A stretch of 64,000 nt of DNA, from NCBI GenBank assembly GCA_947498845.1, contig CANMLX010000017.1:1-64000 (forward strand), read 5' to 3'. Source of the stretch: an uncultured Flavobacteriaceae bacterium. GTDB taxonomy: Bacteria; Bacteroidota; Bacteroidia; Flavobacteriales; Flavobacteriaceae. Shown piece by piece: positions 1-8,700 of this stretch; positions within the stretch are counted from its first letter, which is position 1; every line of letters starts with the position of its first letter. The translations under genes were made by a program, and so were the position numbers. The notes under the pieces were generated by a model. It was not told the origin of the DNA and did no database searches. It saw nothing but the letters and a program-made list of their open reading frames with translations.

Positions 1-575
1 CGTATCATTTTTACGCCTATAGCTTTGCAGTTTTCTTTGAGCTGTGTATACAACCAATCCACTGCTTCCCATAGTAATTTTTGAGGGGTTGGGTAACGAA
101 CTTCACTCTCATAACAAGTCGCGTCTACTGTAACTTGAGCTTTGCTATTTATATAGGGCTTCCAGTGAGCAAACAACTCTTTTTCTATCGAATCTACATC
201 TAGTTTTTCTGCCAATTCACAACGAATCTGACTTACTATTTTAAAATTAGTCAACCGATTAAAGCCTAAATGAATATCACAGAAAAACTGATAATCAATA
301 TTGCCATTGAGTTGTTCTATTAGTCTTTGATCCGAACAACAAGCATAATGCTTTAGAAGCATTAATGCTATTCTTCCCCTTGGACTAAATAACATTTTTG
401 AACCTGAAGGTTTTTCTTTTATTTGTAAACTTTCTACAAGAGAACCCCAAGGAATAGATACATAAATTTTACCTAAATCACTTTCTAAAAAACGCCTATA
501 AAAGCAAGACAAATTTTCTTGTGTAGATAAAAACGAAAATTCGTGCTGAAAGTCACTAATTCTTTGTATTTTCAT
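1..575 (-). CDS. IS transposase, N-terminal part (runs off the left edge)
   Basis: This is the first 191 codons of a transposase that continues beyond the window. The protein starts MKIQRISDFQ at 575 and reads openly to base 1. Around residues 60-120 it has the helical N-terminal domain of IS5/IS1182-superfamily transposases (FSPRGRIALMLLKHY, then DYQFFCDIHLG). The stretch VTVDATCYESEVRYPT follows, with Asp151 as the likely first residue of the DDE triad, then KLLWEAVDWLY. The enzyme would cut and rejoin the ends of its own element. The other catalytic residues are out of view, so I cannot tell whether the element is intact. The family call rests on motif recall; the IS name is not known. Confidence 0.8.
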   Translation of the reverse strand, partial: MKIQRISDFQHEFSFLSTQENLSCFYRRFLESDLGKIYVSIPWGSLVESLQIKEKPSGSKMLFSPRGRIALMLLKHYACCSDQRLIEQLNGNIDYQFFCDIHLGFNRLTNFKIVSQIRCELAEKLDVDSIEKELFAHWKPYINSKAQVTVDATCYESEVRYPTPQKLLWEAVDWLYTQLKENCKAIGVKMI

Positions 576-591
576 AATTAACGATAAGTAG

Positions 592-677
592 AACCCCGTT
601 TTTAGCTCCCTATAGCTGTTTTCGGGGTTTTTATTTACCTTAATTTACGACAAAACCCTCGTATTTACAAGGGTTTT
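592..677. repeat. Two hairpins upstream of the transposase, possible IS end
   Basis: Two inverted repeats lie just upstream of the transposase start. AACCCCG at 592-598 pairs with CGGGGTT at 623-629, with an inner AGCT/AGCT pair at 604-607 and 614-617. AAAACCCT at 652-659 pairs with AGGGTTTT at 670-677. They may be subterminal structure of the IS or a terminator shielding the transposase from outside transcription. The exact IS boundary cannot be set without the other end. Confidence 0.4.
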
Positions 678-708
678 GAGTATTCTGAATGAGCCAACGA
701 AATAAAAA

Positions 709-744
709 ATGTATCGAGAACAGGTTAACAGCTTCTCGATACAT
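709..744. repeat. Palindromic intergenic repeat with ATGTATCGAGAA arms
   Basis: ATGTATCGAGAA at 709-720 and TTCTCGATACAT at 733-744 form a perfect 12-bp stem around a 12-nt loop. The same GTATCGAGAAC core recurs at about 38251 inside another palindromic element, so this looks like a dispersed flavobacterial repeat. The rest of 576-892 shows no convincing gene. Confidence 0.6.
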
Positions 745-892
745 CACGCTAAGGCATGACACTCGAGAAATGAGAAATGACAAAAATATTTATACGAAAT
801 TAAATTACGTAAATGGTATTATTTTTATTTTAAAGTATAGGGCAAAAAGACACATTTTAATTGAGTAATTTAACATTAAAAATGGTATACCA

Positions 893-1642
893 CTATTCAA
901 TAGCTTTTATTTTCTTATCTTTTTTATAAATGGGTATTCTGTATGTAAGTGTATAAGCATAACCAACACCTATGCGAGTACTATCATAAGTTTTATTAAA
1001 CCCTGGAATAAAGATATTTTGAAAATTATCTGGCTCAGTCTCTGTAAGCTTTACTTTTAGTTGCGCATTCAGCCCCATATATAAGTTATTGAATAACTCT
1101 GCTTTTATACCTATTATTATCTCTGTCCAAAGTGCTGTTAAACCATCTAATTCTATTTTGTCTGTAGAAGAGAAATGAGGTTCCCAGTATTGCTCTACAT
1201 TATAAATACTAAACTCACTTATAGTATGACTAAATGTACTTGCGCCTATTCTAAAACCAGCATATACCATATTATCCATATCCAGCCAGTTTTGATATAA
1301 ATTGTAGTCTATCCCAGCTTTAAAATAACTTCCTTTTGTAGTGGTATTTAAAAATTCTGTTGTATTATTTTTTTCTTCATTACCTAGTTCTCCTGCGATA
1401 TACATTTTTTTATTTATCCTATAATCGGCCACTACTTCAAAACCAGTATACTCATCATCTAAAAAACTACGTATAATTTTTCCTGTATCTACTCCAAAGC
1501 GCAAACCATATTTTTCTTTAACTATTATAGTATCTTTTACAGGCTTAGCAATGGTATCATTCTGCGCATTTATAGAAGTACAGAAAAGAAATACTAATAA
1601 AAAAATACTAGTGTAATAATATAAAGTGTGCTTCTTCTTCAT
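893..1642 (-). CDS. DUF6048-type outer-membrane protein
   Basis: A 249-residue exported protein. It has a clear signal peptide (hydrophobic residues 12-24, likely cleavage after Ala26 in SINAQ). The mature part alternates polar and apolar residues with many aromatic turns, as in a small beta-barrel (AGFRIGASTF, YMGLNAQLKVKL, RIGVGYAYTLTYRIP). It ends in charged residues instead of a terminal Phe. I recognise the family as DUF6048, which is commonly encoded after a DUF6452 lipoprotein and rlmD in Flavobacteriaceae; the order here is the same. The start overlaps the end of the upstream gene by 35 bases, which points to translational coupling. The biochemical role is unknown. Confidence 0.7.
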   Translation of the reverse strand: MKKKHTLYYYTSIFLLVFLFCTSINAQNDTIAKPVKDTIIVKEKYGLRFGVDTGKIIRSFLDDEYTGFEVVADYRINKKMYIAGELGNEEKNNTTEFLNTTTKGSYFKAGIDYNLYQNWLDMDNMVYAGFRIGASTFSHTISEFSIYNVEQYWEPHFSSTDKIELDGLTALWTEIIIGIKAELFNNLYMGLNAQLKVKLTETEPDNFQNIFIPGFNKTYDSTRIGVGYAYTLTYRIPIYKKDKKIKAIE

Positions 1643-2183
1643 CTTCTACAGATTGGTTTTCGTTATTTGAACTTATACTTTTTATCCATTGACTAGTGTC
1701 TGCTGTATCTCGTGTTATTTTCACATTTTTAAACACAGTTCTAAACCCACAAGCACGAGAAACAAACACTTCCTCTCTCTCATAGGTTATTATAATTTCA
1801 TCTGGATTGCCAAGAATTTCATCATCGGTTGCATCTTCTGGTGTATCTTTATCATCAATATCAAAATCTTTATGCAAAATATATCGCGTCTCATCTGCAT
1901 CGGTACGTAATGGTAAATAAATTTTTGATCGCCTATCGATTCCTGCATATTCTACAGTATTACCTGTACTAATTTCGGTAACAATAAGATGATCTTCTCT
2001 ATCTAGACCTGTTATTCTTAATTTAGATATATTTTTACTTCTATCAGAATCTGCAAAGTCAAAAACCTCTATAAATAGCTTAGCTGTTGTCTGCGTAGTT
2101 TCTGGGCATAGATCATCCCTCTCACAACTTGCATAAATACAACCAAATAAAAGTATTAATGATAAAATTTTTATATATCTCAT
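1608..2183 (-). CDS. DUF6452-type lipoprotein
   Basis: A 191-residue probable lipoprotein. The N-terminus is a short hydrophobic signal followed by a lipobox-like IYASC with Cys20 as the likely lipidated residue (Cys15 in LLFGC is an alternative). The mature domain begins CERDDLCPETTQTTAKLFIEVFD, resembling DUF6452. It has two further Cys (Cys26 and one in SRACGFRT) that may form a disulfide. The acidic C-terminus (EDEEEAHF) lies in the region overlapping the next gene. It sits between rlmD and the DUF6048 gene in what looks like one minus-strand operon. Function is unknown; an envelope role is inferred only from the signal. Confidence 0.7.
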   Translation of the reverse strand: MRYIKILSLILLFGCIYASCERDDLCPETTQTTAKLFIEVFDFADSDRSKNISKLRITGLDREDHLIVTEISTGNTVEYAGIDRRSKIYLPLRTDADETRYILHKDFDIDDKDTPEDATDDEILGNPDEIIITYEREEVFVSRACGFRTVFKNVKITRDTADTSQWIKSISSNNENQSVEDEEEAHFILLH

Positions 2184-2187
2184 GTGT

Positions 2188-2292
2188 TTAGAATATTTTT
2201 TTGAGCGTCACTCCTACTTGCCTACCAAAGAGGTCTAACTCGCCTAAAGCCATTTTAACATTTATTATAATTCTTATTGTAGCTCGTTTCAT
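2188..2292 (-). CDS. Candidate 34-residue ORF between rlmD and the lipoprotein gene
   Basis: An ATG three bases after the rlmD stop opens a 34-codon frame that ends four bases before the DUF6452 start. It reads MKRATIRIIINVKMALGELD, then LFGRQVGVTLKKIF. The tight fit between two genes of the operon suggests either a real coupled small protein or a fortuitous frame. It has no signal peptide and I recognise no domain. Confidence 0.3.
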   Translation of the reverse strand: MKRATIRIIINVKMALGELDLFGRQVGVTLKKIF

Positions 2293-2295
2293 TTA

Positions 2296-3708
2296 TTATC
2301 TTTTTTCTAAAAGCACCACGTTTTCTACATGAAATGTCTGTGGAAACATATCTACAGGTTGAACTTTAGTTACTCGATACATAGCATCCATAAGGGCTAA
2401 ATCTCTGGCTTGGGTTGCACTATTACAACTTACATACACTATTTTTTCTGCACCTATATTTAGTAATTGAGCCACCACATCTTTATGCATTCCATCTCTG
2501 GGAGGATCTGTTATTACAATATCGGGTTTACCATGAGTCTTAATAAAATCACTATTAAATACATGTTTCATATCTCCAACAAAGAATTCAACGTTAGTAA
2601 TAGCATTTAATTGTGCATTTTCTTTTGCTGCTAGTATTGCATCTGGCACTGCTTCTACGCCTATTACCTTTTTTGCTTTTTTGGCTATAAACTGTGCGAT
2701 TGTGCCTGTTCCAGTGTATAGATCGTAAACTAACTCTTTACCCGTTAATCCCGCAAAATCTCTCGTTATTTTATATAATTCGTAGGCTTGTTTTGAATTG
2801 GTTTGGTAAAATGATTTGGCATTTATTTTAAAATGCAGCCCCTCCATTTCTTCAAAAATATGATCTCTACCTTTAAAACAAATTACGTCTTGATCGTAAA
2901 TTGTATCATTAGCTTTTTCATTTATAACATATTGTAATGATGTTATTTGCGGGAATTGTTGTGCTATATAATTTAACAACAGCTCACGTTTTACAATATC
3001 TTCTTTAAAGAATTGTACAAGCACCATAACCTCTCCAATACTAGATGTTCTAATCATCATAGTACGTAAAAAACCGGTTTGATTTCTAGTATTAAAAAAC
3101 TCTAAAGCATTATCTACAGCAAATTGTTTTACCCTATTTCTAATAGCATTAGAAGGCTCTGCTTGTAAATGGCATTTATTAATATCTAATATTTTATCCC
3201 ACATACCTGGAATATGAAACCCTAGTGCATTTCTATCTCCTAAATCGTTATCAGACTTAATTTCTTCTAATGTGAGCCATCTGCTATCACTAAAAGAAAA
3301 CTCCATCTTGTTACGATAAAAATAGTGCTCTTTAGATCCTAAAATGGGAGTAATCTCGGGTAAGTTAATATGTCCAATTCTTGTTAAATTATTAACAACT
3401 TCTTTTTGCTTGTAATATAATTGGTGTATATAAGCCATATCCTGCCATTTACACCCACCGCAAGTACCAAAATAATCACATTCTGGTTGGACACGTTTTT
3501 CAGATAATTTATGAAACTTAGTTGCTTTCCCTTCGTAATATGCTTTTCGCTTTTTAAAGGTTTGTACATCAACCACATCGCCAGGCACAGCATTTGATAA
3601 AAATACAACTTTACCATCTGGTGCTTTGGCTATGGTTTTTCCCTTTGCGCCTGCATCCACAACTTCTAATTCTTCAAAAAACTGTTTTTTTGATTTTCTT
3701 CTAGACAT
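2296..3708 (-). CDS. rlmD: 23S rRNA (uracil-C5)-methyltransferase
   Basis: A 470-residue RNA m5U methyltransferase of the RlmD/RumA family, which methylates a uridine in 23S rRNA using SAM. An N-terminal TRAM domain spans about residues 12-70. Iron-sulfur cysteines are visible at Cys77, Cys83 and Cys86 (CDYFGTCGGCKWQ), with a fourth in INKCHLQ. The SAM-binding loop is VYDLYTGTGTIAQF, the substrate motif TDPPRDGM, and the catalytic nucleophile is Cys428 in YVSCNSATQARD. Length is normal for the family. It is the first gene of the rlmD-DUF6452-DUF6048 cluster. A TATTTTTG box ends only four bases before the ATG, so the transcript may be leaderless. Confidence 0.93.
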   Translation of the reverse strand: MSRRKSKKQFFEELEVVDAGAKGKTIAKAPDGKVVFLSNAVPGDVVDVQTFKKRKAYYEGKATKFHKLSEKRVQPECDYFGTCGGCKWQDMAYIHQLYYKQKEVVNNLTRIGHINLPEITPILGSKEHYFYRNKMEFSFSDSRWLTLEEIKSDNDLGDRNALGFHIPGMWDKILDINKCHLQAEPSNAIRNRVKQFAVDNALEFFNTRNQTGFLRTMMIRTSSIGEVMVLVQFFKEDIVKRELLLNYIAQQFPQITSLQYVINEKANDTIYDQDVICFKGRDHIFEEMEGLHFKINAKSFYQTNSKQAYELYKITRDFAGLTGKELVYDLYTGTGTIAQFIAKKAKKVIGVEAVPDAILAAKENAQLNAITNVEFFVGDMKHVFNSDFIKTHGKPDIVITDPPRDGMHKDVVAQLLNIGAEKIVYVSCNSATQARDLALMDAMYRVTKVQPVDMFPQTFHVENVVLLEKR

Positions 3709-3712
3709 GCTG

Positions 3713-3720
3713 CAAAAATA
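3713..3720 (-). promoter_or_regulatory. Bacteroidota -7 box for rlmD
   Basis: On the minus strand this reads TATTTTTG, matching the TAnnTTTG consensus of the Bacteroidota primary sigma factor. It lies four bases from the rlmD ATG, which would give a nearly leaderless mRNA. No matching -33 TTG was found at the usual distance. Confidence 0.45.
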
Positions 3721-3811
3721 GCAATAGCTATTAATTATTTTAGATAAAAAACAATATTTGTAAATAATGCTAAATCTCTTCTAATAGAGCGTGTTCTTAT
3801 CAATTTAACCA

Positions 3812-4753
3812 TTAAGATTTAGTTGTAAACACAAAAAACATAAATAAACCATATGCTAAAACTAAAAAGAAGCCTTTTAATCTACTTATTTGCATTTGTT
3901 TTGGTAAAACTATTAATGGTAAGAGCACCACTGCAAAGCCTAACATCCAGAAGATGTCACTATTAAGAATCTGAGGTTCTGTAATTGTTATTGGTTTTAC
4001 TAATGATGTTAAACCCAAAACAGAAGCTATATTAAATATATTAGATCCAATTAAATTACCTAATGACAATGCTTTTTCTTTTTTAGCTGCAGCTATAACC
4101 GATGCCGCTAACTCTGGCACACTTGTTCCTATAGCAATTAAAGAAACCCCTATAACGGCCTCACTTACTCCAACTGCACTGGCTATTTCCTTAGCGCCAC
4201 TCACTAACCATTCACTACCAAAATAAAGCGCTAAAGCACCAATTAATAACCACAAAATAATTTTAAAGTTTGAAACTTCTGCTAAAGCATCATTTACTTC
4301 TTCTAATTCTGTTTTTGTGTTTTTTATTAAAACGATTAAAAATATAATAAGCCCAATAAACAAAATACCACCTTCAATAGCTGTTAATATATTGTCGTTC
4401 TTAAGAAAAAAATACATAGCAATAGAAAACAACACCATAGCTGGCCAATGTAATTTATAAAAAGATGTATCTACTGTAATAGCCCCTACCATAGCAGTAA
4501 CACCTAAAACTAAACCTATATTGGCTATATTAGAGCCTACCACATTATTAATAGCTATAGCTGGAGATCCAGATAATGCTGCTTGCAAACTTACTAATAA
4601 CTCTGGGGCAGATGTTGCAAAAGATACTACAGTCATTCCTATTACCATTTTAGAGATATTAAACTTAAAAGATAACGCAACAGAAGAGCGCACCAAAAAC
4701 TCACCTCCAACAACCAATAATATAAATCCAAGAATGACCCAAAGTATACTCAT
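3812..4753 (-). CDS. Calcium/sodium antiporter (CaCA family, YrbG-like)
   Basis: A 313-residue polytopic membrane protein with about ten hydrophobic segments and an internal duplication. The two alpha-repeats are GMTVVSFATSAPELLVS (first half) and GVSLIAIGTSVPELAAS (second half). Each is followed by a GSNI motif (VVGSNIANIGLVLG and LIGSNIFNIASVLG). These are the cation-binding signatures of the cation/Ca2+ exchanger superfamily. It most likely exchanges Ca2+ for Na+ across the inner membrane; ion specificity is inferred. It stands alone on the minus strand. Confidence 0.9.
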   Translation of the reverse strand: MSILWVILGFILLVVGGEFLVRSSVALSFKFNISKMVIGMTVVSFATSAPELLVSLQAALSGSPAIAINNVVGSNIANIGLVLGVTAMVGAITVDTSFYKLHWPAMVLFSIAMYFFLKNDNILTAIEGGILFIGLIIFLIVLIKNTKTELEEVNDALAEVSNFKIILWLLIGALALYFGSEWLVSGAKEIASAVGVSEAVIGVSLIAIGTSVPELAASVIAAAKKEKALSLGNLIGSNIFNIASVLGLTSLVKPITITEPQILNSDIFWMLGFAVVLLPLIVLPKQMQISRLKGFFLVLAYGLFMFFVFTTKS

Positions 4754-4826
4754 AAAAATAATTTTTGCGAATATACTACAACAAATGACTATTTAATAAC
4801 CTGAATTCGATTAATATTGTTTTCAC

Positions 4827-4930
4827 AGAAAGACTAGTATCAACTTGGGTTTGTGCTGGAAATACTGAAGGTATATCTAGATATTACAAAGAGGTTCCAG
4901 TGCAAAGACGAGGTGATACTAGCTTTTCTT
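4827..4930 (+). ncRNA. Long imperfect hairpin, possible structured RNA or palindromic element
   Basis: The arms AGAAAGACTAGTATCA (4827-4842) and TGATACTAGCTTTTCT (4914-4929) pair. The stem continues inward through 4851-4862 (TTTGTGCTGGAA) against 4895-4906 (TTCCAGTGCAAA). Two positions of that inner segment pair only as G-U, and only if the plus strand is transcribed. The 32-nt apical loop holds a small ATAC/GTAT hairpin. The wobble pairs suggest a structured RNA more than a DNA palindrome, but no promoter was identified, so ncRNA is an inference. A mobile fold-back remnant is the alternative. Confidence 0.35.
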
Positions 4931-4963
4931 TTAAAGACTTGTTTCTTTTTGCCGTAAATCCCC

Positions 4964-5003
4964 CAAAATCTCCGAGCAATATCGAGATATTGCTCGGAGA
5001 TTT
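4964..5003. terminator. Near-perfect palindrome, candidate bidirectional terminator
   Basis: AAAATCTCCGAGCAATATC and its exact complement form a 19-bp stem around a central GA. A-rich and T-rich ends flank it on both sides, so it could end transcription in either direction. It lies between divergent genes and downstream of the hairpin at 4827-4930, where a terminator would be needed only if something in the spacer is transcribed. Confidence 0.5.
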
Positions 5004-5408
5004 TAGAAAATTTATAATCAAAAATAAGCTAAGCTATGTTTACAGTTAATAGGTATAAAATTTCAAATTTTTTGAATCAAATAAACATAAATAGTTTTTA
5101 AAAATTTTAGACTGTGTAATAATGAAATTCGAAAAAAACAGCTTTTTTTTAATGAAAAAAGACTTGTATATAAAAATAGATAGCAAAAACCTCCTTGGAT
5201 TATGTTACTTAAAAACAAAAAACACTCTTTTTATTTAAAAACAAAACATTCCACAAGAAAGTCACTTAAAAAACATAAGTATTTTTGCTTTTTTAACTAC
5301 AAATTAGTATTCAAAACCATCGATTTTTAAGAAAAATATAGTACACATTTCGTGAATTATATATCTTAAAAAAACAATAGTGTAATTAACCACTTTAAAA
5401 CCTAATAT
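5004..5408. other. Extremely AT-rich spacer, no gene seen
   Basis: About 400 bases of A/T-dominated sequence with many homopolymer runs and frequent stops in all frames. I see no convincing gene, promoter pair or repeat in it. Confidence 0.5.
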
Positions 5409-5468
5409 ATGATGACACTTGTTAAGCTTGTAATTAGTTTAATGTTATTAATTATATCATTATTCTAA
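5409..5468 (+). CDS. Candidate 19-residue hydrophobic peptide
   Basis: A short frame encoding MMTLVKLVISLMLLIISLF, almost wholly hydrophobic and able to span a membrane. The stop codon is followed within ten bases by a strong intrinsic terminator, so the frame ends where a small transcript would end. That arrangement is the main support. No family is recognised and the start context is weak. Confidence 0.3.
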   Translation: MMTLVKLVISLMLLIISLF

Positions 5469-5477
5469 TATTTAAAA

Positions 5478-5516
5478 AGTAAAACTTAGTCTAGAATAAG
5501 TTTTACTATTTTTGTT
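5478..5516 (+). terminator. Intrinsic terminator after the small hydrophobic ORF
   Basis: AGTAAAACTTA (5478-5488) pairs perfectly with TAAGTTTTACT (5497-5507) around an 8-nt loop, followed by ATTTTTGTTTT. It is a typical rho-independent terminator on the plus strand. Confidence 0.7.
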
Positions 5517-5535
5517 TTAACAATACATTTATAGC

Positions 5536-5688
5536 GTGAAAAAGTATATTTTTAAAGTTTTAGCTAAGGTTAATAAAGTGCTTTTACCAAGTTATACTAA
5601 AAGACAATTAGATCTCACAAAAGCCAATAAAATGCAATTATTAATCATTGGCTGGAAATGGTATGTAACCAAAAATTGCTTAGACTAA
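5536..5688 (+). CDS. Short conserved flavobacterial protein (50 aa, GTG start)
   Basis: A 50-residue basic protein starting at GTG: VKKYIFKVLAKVNKVLLPSY, then TKRQLDLTKANKMQLLIIGW, then KWYVTKNCLD. I recognise the pattern (KxLAKxNKxxLPS, LDLTKA, IGWxxYVTxNxLD) as a small protein common in Flavobacteriaceae. As I recall, it is often labelled SsrA-binding protein in databases. At this length it cannot carry the SmpB fold, so the label should not be taken as function. It lies alone between a terminator and the HTCS gene, on the same strand. Its role is unknown. Confidence 0.6.
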   Translation: MKKYIFKVLAKVNKVLLPSYTKRQLDLTKANKMQLLIIGWKWYVTKNCLD

Positions 5689-5748
5689 CTCTAAATCTCC
5701 ACATAACTAGCAGTGAGTTAAACACTTATTTTTTTATTGTAAATTAGG

Positions 5749-5756
5749 TATATTTG
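5749..5756 (+). promoter_or_regulatory. -7 box for the HTCS gene
   Basis: TATATTTG matches TAnnTTTG and ends 20 bases before the ATG at 5777. No clear TTG lies at the -33 distance. Confidence 0.45.
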
Positions 5757-5776
5757 GTATCTCTTTAACAAAATAT

Positions 5777-8700
5777 ATGTTTTCACTATTTCACAAGATA
5801 AGTAGCTCTTATTTTATACTGGTTTTTCTAATACAATCCCTATTACTAAACGCTCAAAACTTACCAAATAACACTTACTTTGAGCACCTAGGTACAAAAG
5901 AAGGGCTTTCACAAAATGATGTTAACTGTATCTATCAAGATAAACAAGGGTTCATGTGGTTTGGCACTCATGACGGGCTTAATAAATATGATGGTTATAA
6001 TTTCACTACTTATCACCCTAAATCAAATGATTCTACTAGCATAAGTTCTAATCTAATTTTTGCATTAACAGGAGATAAAAAAGGAAATTTATGGATAGGA
6101 ACTTCTGGACATGGACTAAATTATTTTGATAGAAAAACCGAAACTTTCACACATTACTTGCATGATCCTACAGATTCTAACAGTATTAATAATAATTACA
6201 TCTCTGATTTATTAATAGATTCGAAAAATAGGTTATGGGTTATTACGGGAGAAGGGCTAAATGTTGCCCAATTAAACGATGACAGCAAATCGCTTTCTTT
6301 TGAAAAGTTAAAAATTGAATCTCGACTACCCACCTGTATTTATAAGGATAAAGAGGAAACTGTATGGGTAGGGACAACTCAAGGATTATACAAAATAAAA
6401 AATAACAACAATACACCTAGCCTAGAATATTGTAATCTAAGATATAATACTATTAAAGACATAAATGAAACAAAACATGGGGATTTAGTAATTGCTACCA
6501 ACTTACATTTAAATGTTTACAACTCAAAATCTAATACCTACAAACAAAGTCTAGTTTCTCAAAATTTAAATAATAACTATATTGATAATTTGTTAGTGGA
6601 TGACGATGTTATTTGGGCTGGCACAGCTGGAGGCTTGTATAAGTTTAAAATAAATGAACCTAATCAACCTGTTGAATATATTGATAAGTTTCAATACCAA
6701 CCCCAAGAAAATGGTTCTATTAGTAAAAACATAATTAACGCGCTTTATAAAGACAAAACAGGTATTATATGGATTGGCACAAATGGAGGAGGCATAAACA
6801 AATTAGATCCACAAAGAAAACCTTTTATAAATGTTAAAAATAGTTTAAGCCCAGAGAGTTTAAGTTATGATAAAATAAGATCCATTTTTGAAGACAGTAA
6901 TGGAGCACTTTGGATAGGAACCGAAGGTGGAACATTAAATATGTTACCAAAAAAACAAGACCCAAATATTTTTTTGGGATTTGAAAAATTTAATTCTGCA
7001 AAAAGAACATTTGCTATTACCGAAATTAATAAATCTGGCAGAAAAATACTTTTAGTAGGTGGACAAATAACACCCACTTTATATCAATTAGACATCACAG
7101 ACCCTGATAATATTTTTAAAGCATCAATACTTGATGTTAAAACTATTATAACTAGTGTCTTTTCCATTCTTGAAGATAGTAATAAAAATTTATGGATAGG
7201 AACTTATCAAGAAGGTGTTCATCGATGGTTGTATGATGAAAACACAAATACGTATAAAAAAGATATTCTTAAATACAACGAAAGAGATAATTTTAGTATT
7301 TCTAACAATATCATTAGAAATATTATTGAAGACAAAAAAGGTAATATTTGGTTTGCTACGGGAGACGGACTTTGCTTGTTAGAAAGCAATGAAGTTATAG
7401 CAGAGAACCCAAAATTCAAAATTTTTAAACATGACCCTAATGATGAAAATAGCATTAGTCATAATTATATTTTGGAACTTTTTGAAAATAGTAATAATGA
7501 ATTATGGATTGGTACTTTTGGAGGTGGTATTAACAAGTATTTATCACCAACAGATTCAACATCTTATAAATTTTTAAAATACAAAGAATCTGATGGTTTA
7601 CCTAACAATGTTATTAAAGGAATTTTAGAAGACAATAATGGTAAACTATGGATATCTACTAACAAAGGTTTATCAAAATTTGATCCCAAAAACCAAACTT
7701 TTAAAAATTACGATGCCAGTGATGGACTTCAAAATAATGAATTTCAAGAATTAGCGCGATTAAAAAGAAAAAATGGGCAACTAATTTTTGGAGGAACTAA
7801 TGGCTTTAACGTTTTTAACCCAGAAGATATTAAAGACAATCCTATTGAGGCAGAAACCATAATTACAGGGATATCTATTTCAAACAAAAAAATAAAAGTT
7901 GGGGATAAATTACATGGAAGAATTCTCTTAAAAGAGCCCATAAATCAAACCAAACATCTGGAACTAAAATATAGTGAAAATAGTTGTTCTTTCGAATTTG
8001 CTGCGCTACACTATTCTATACCCGAAAAAAACAATTACATGTACATGCTTGAGGGTTTTGATAAAGATTGGATACATACCAATTCCAAAAAGCGTTTCGC
8101 AACTTATACTAATTTACCGCCAGATACCTATACACTTAAAGTAAAAGCTTCTAACAATGATAATATTTGGGATTCTACACCAGCAACAGTAAAAATAACC
8201 ATAGCTCCGCCTTATTATCTCACTAATTTAGCTTTTCTATGTTATGCCTTATTACTAATTGGATTATTACTATTGTATAGAAGATTTACTATAATTAAAA
8301 CGTCAAAAAAGCATGCTTTTGAATTAGATGCATTAGAAAAAGAAAAAAGTGAGGAATTACAACGCACTAAATTAGAGTTCTTCACAAACATTACTCATGA
8401 GTTTACCACACCGCTAACTTTAATTAAAGGCCCTTTAAAATATTTACAAAAACAAGGAGACAAAATAAACAATGATACAAGACAAGAGCAATATAAATTA
8501 ATGCAAAAAAACACCGATTACCTTATGCGTCTTATTGCTCAATTGCTTGATTTTAGAAAAATTAATCAAGGAAAAATGCGCTTAGTGATGCGTAAAAGTG
8601 ATGTTGTTAATTTTATTAAAGAAGTAAGCGAACCTTTTCAATTCATGGCCAATAAACAAAATATTTCTTTTAATATTAATACATCCAAAAAGAAAATCGA

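Noticed and set aside
4842..4957. Remnant of a protein-coding gene in the spacer
   Set aside because: A plus-strand frame is open here but has no start and no recognised family, and the segment is better explained by its stem-loop.
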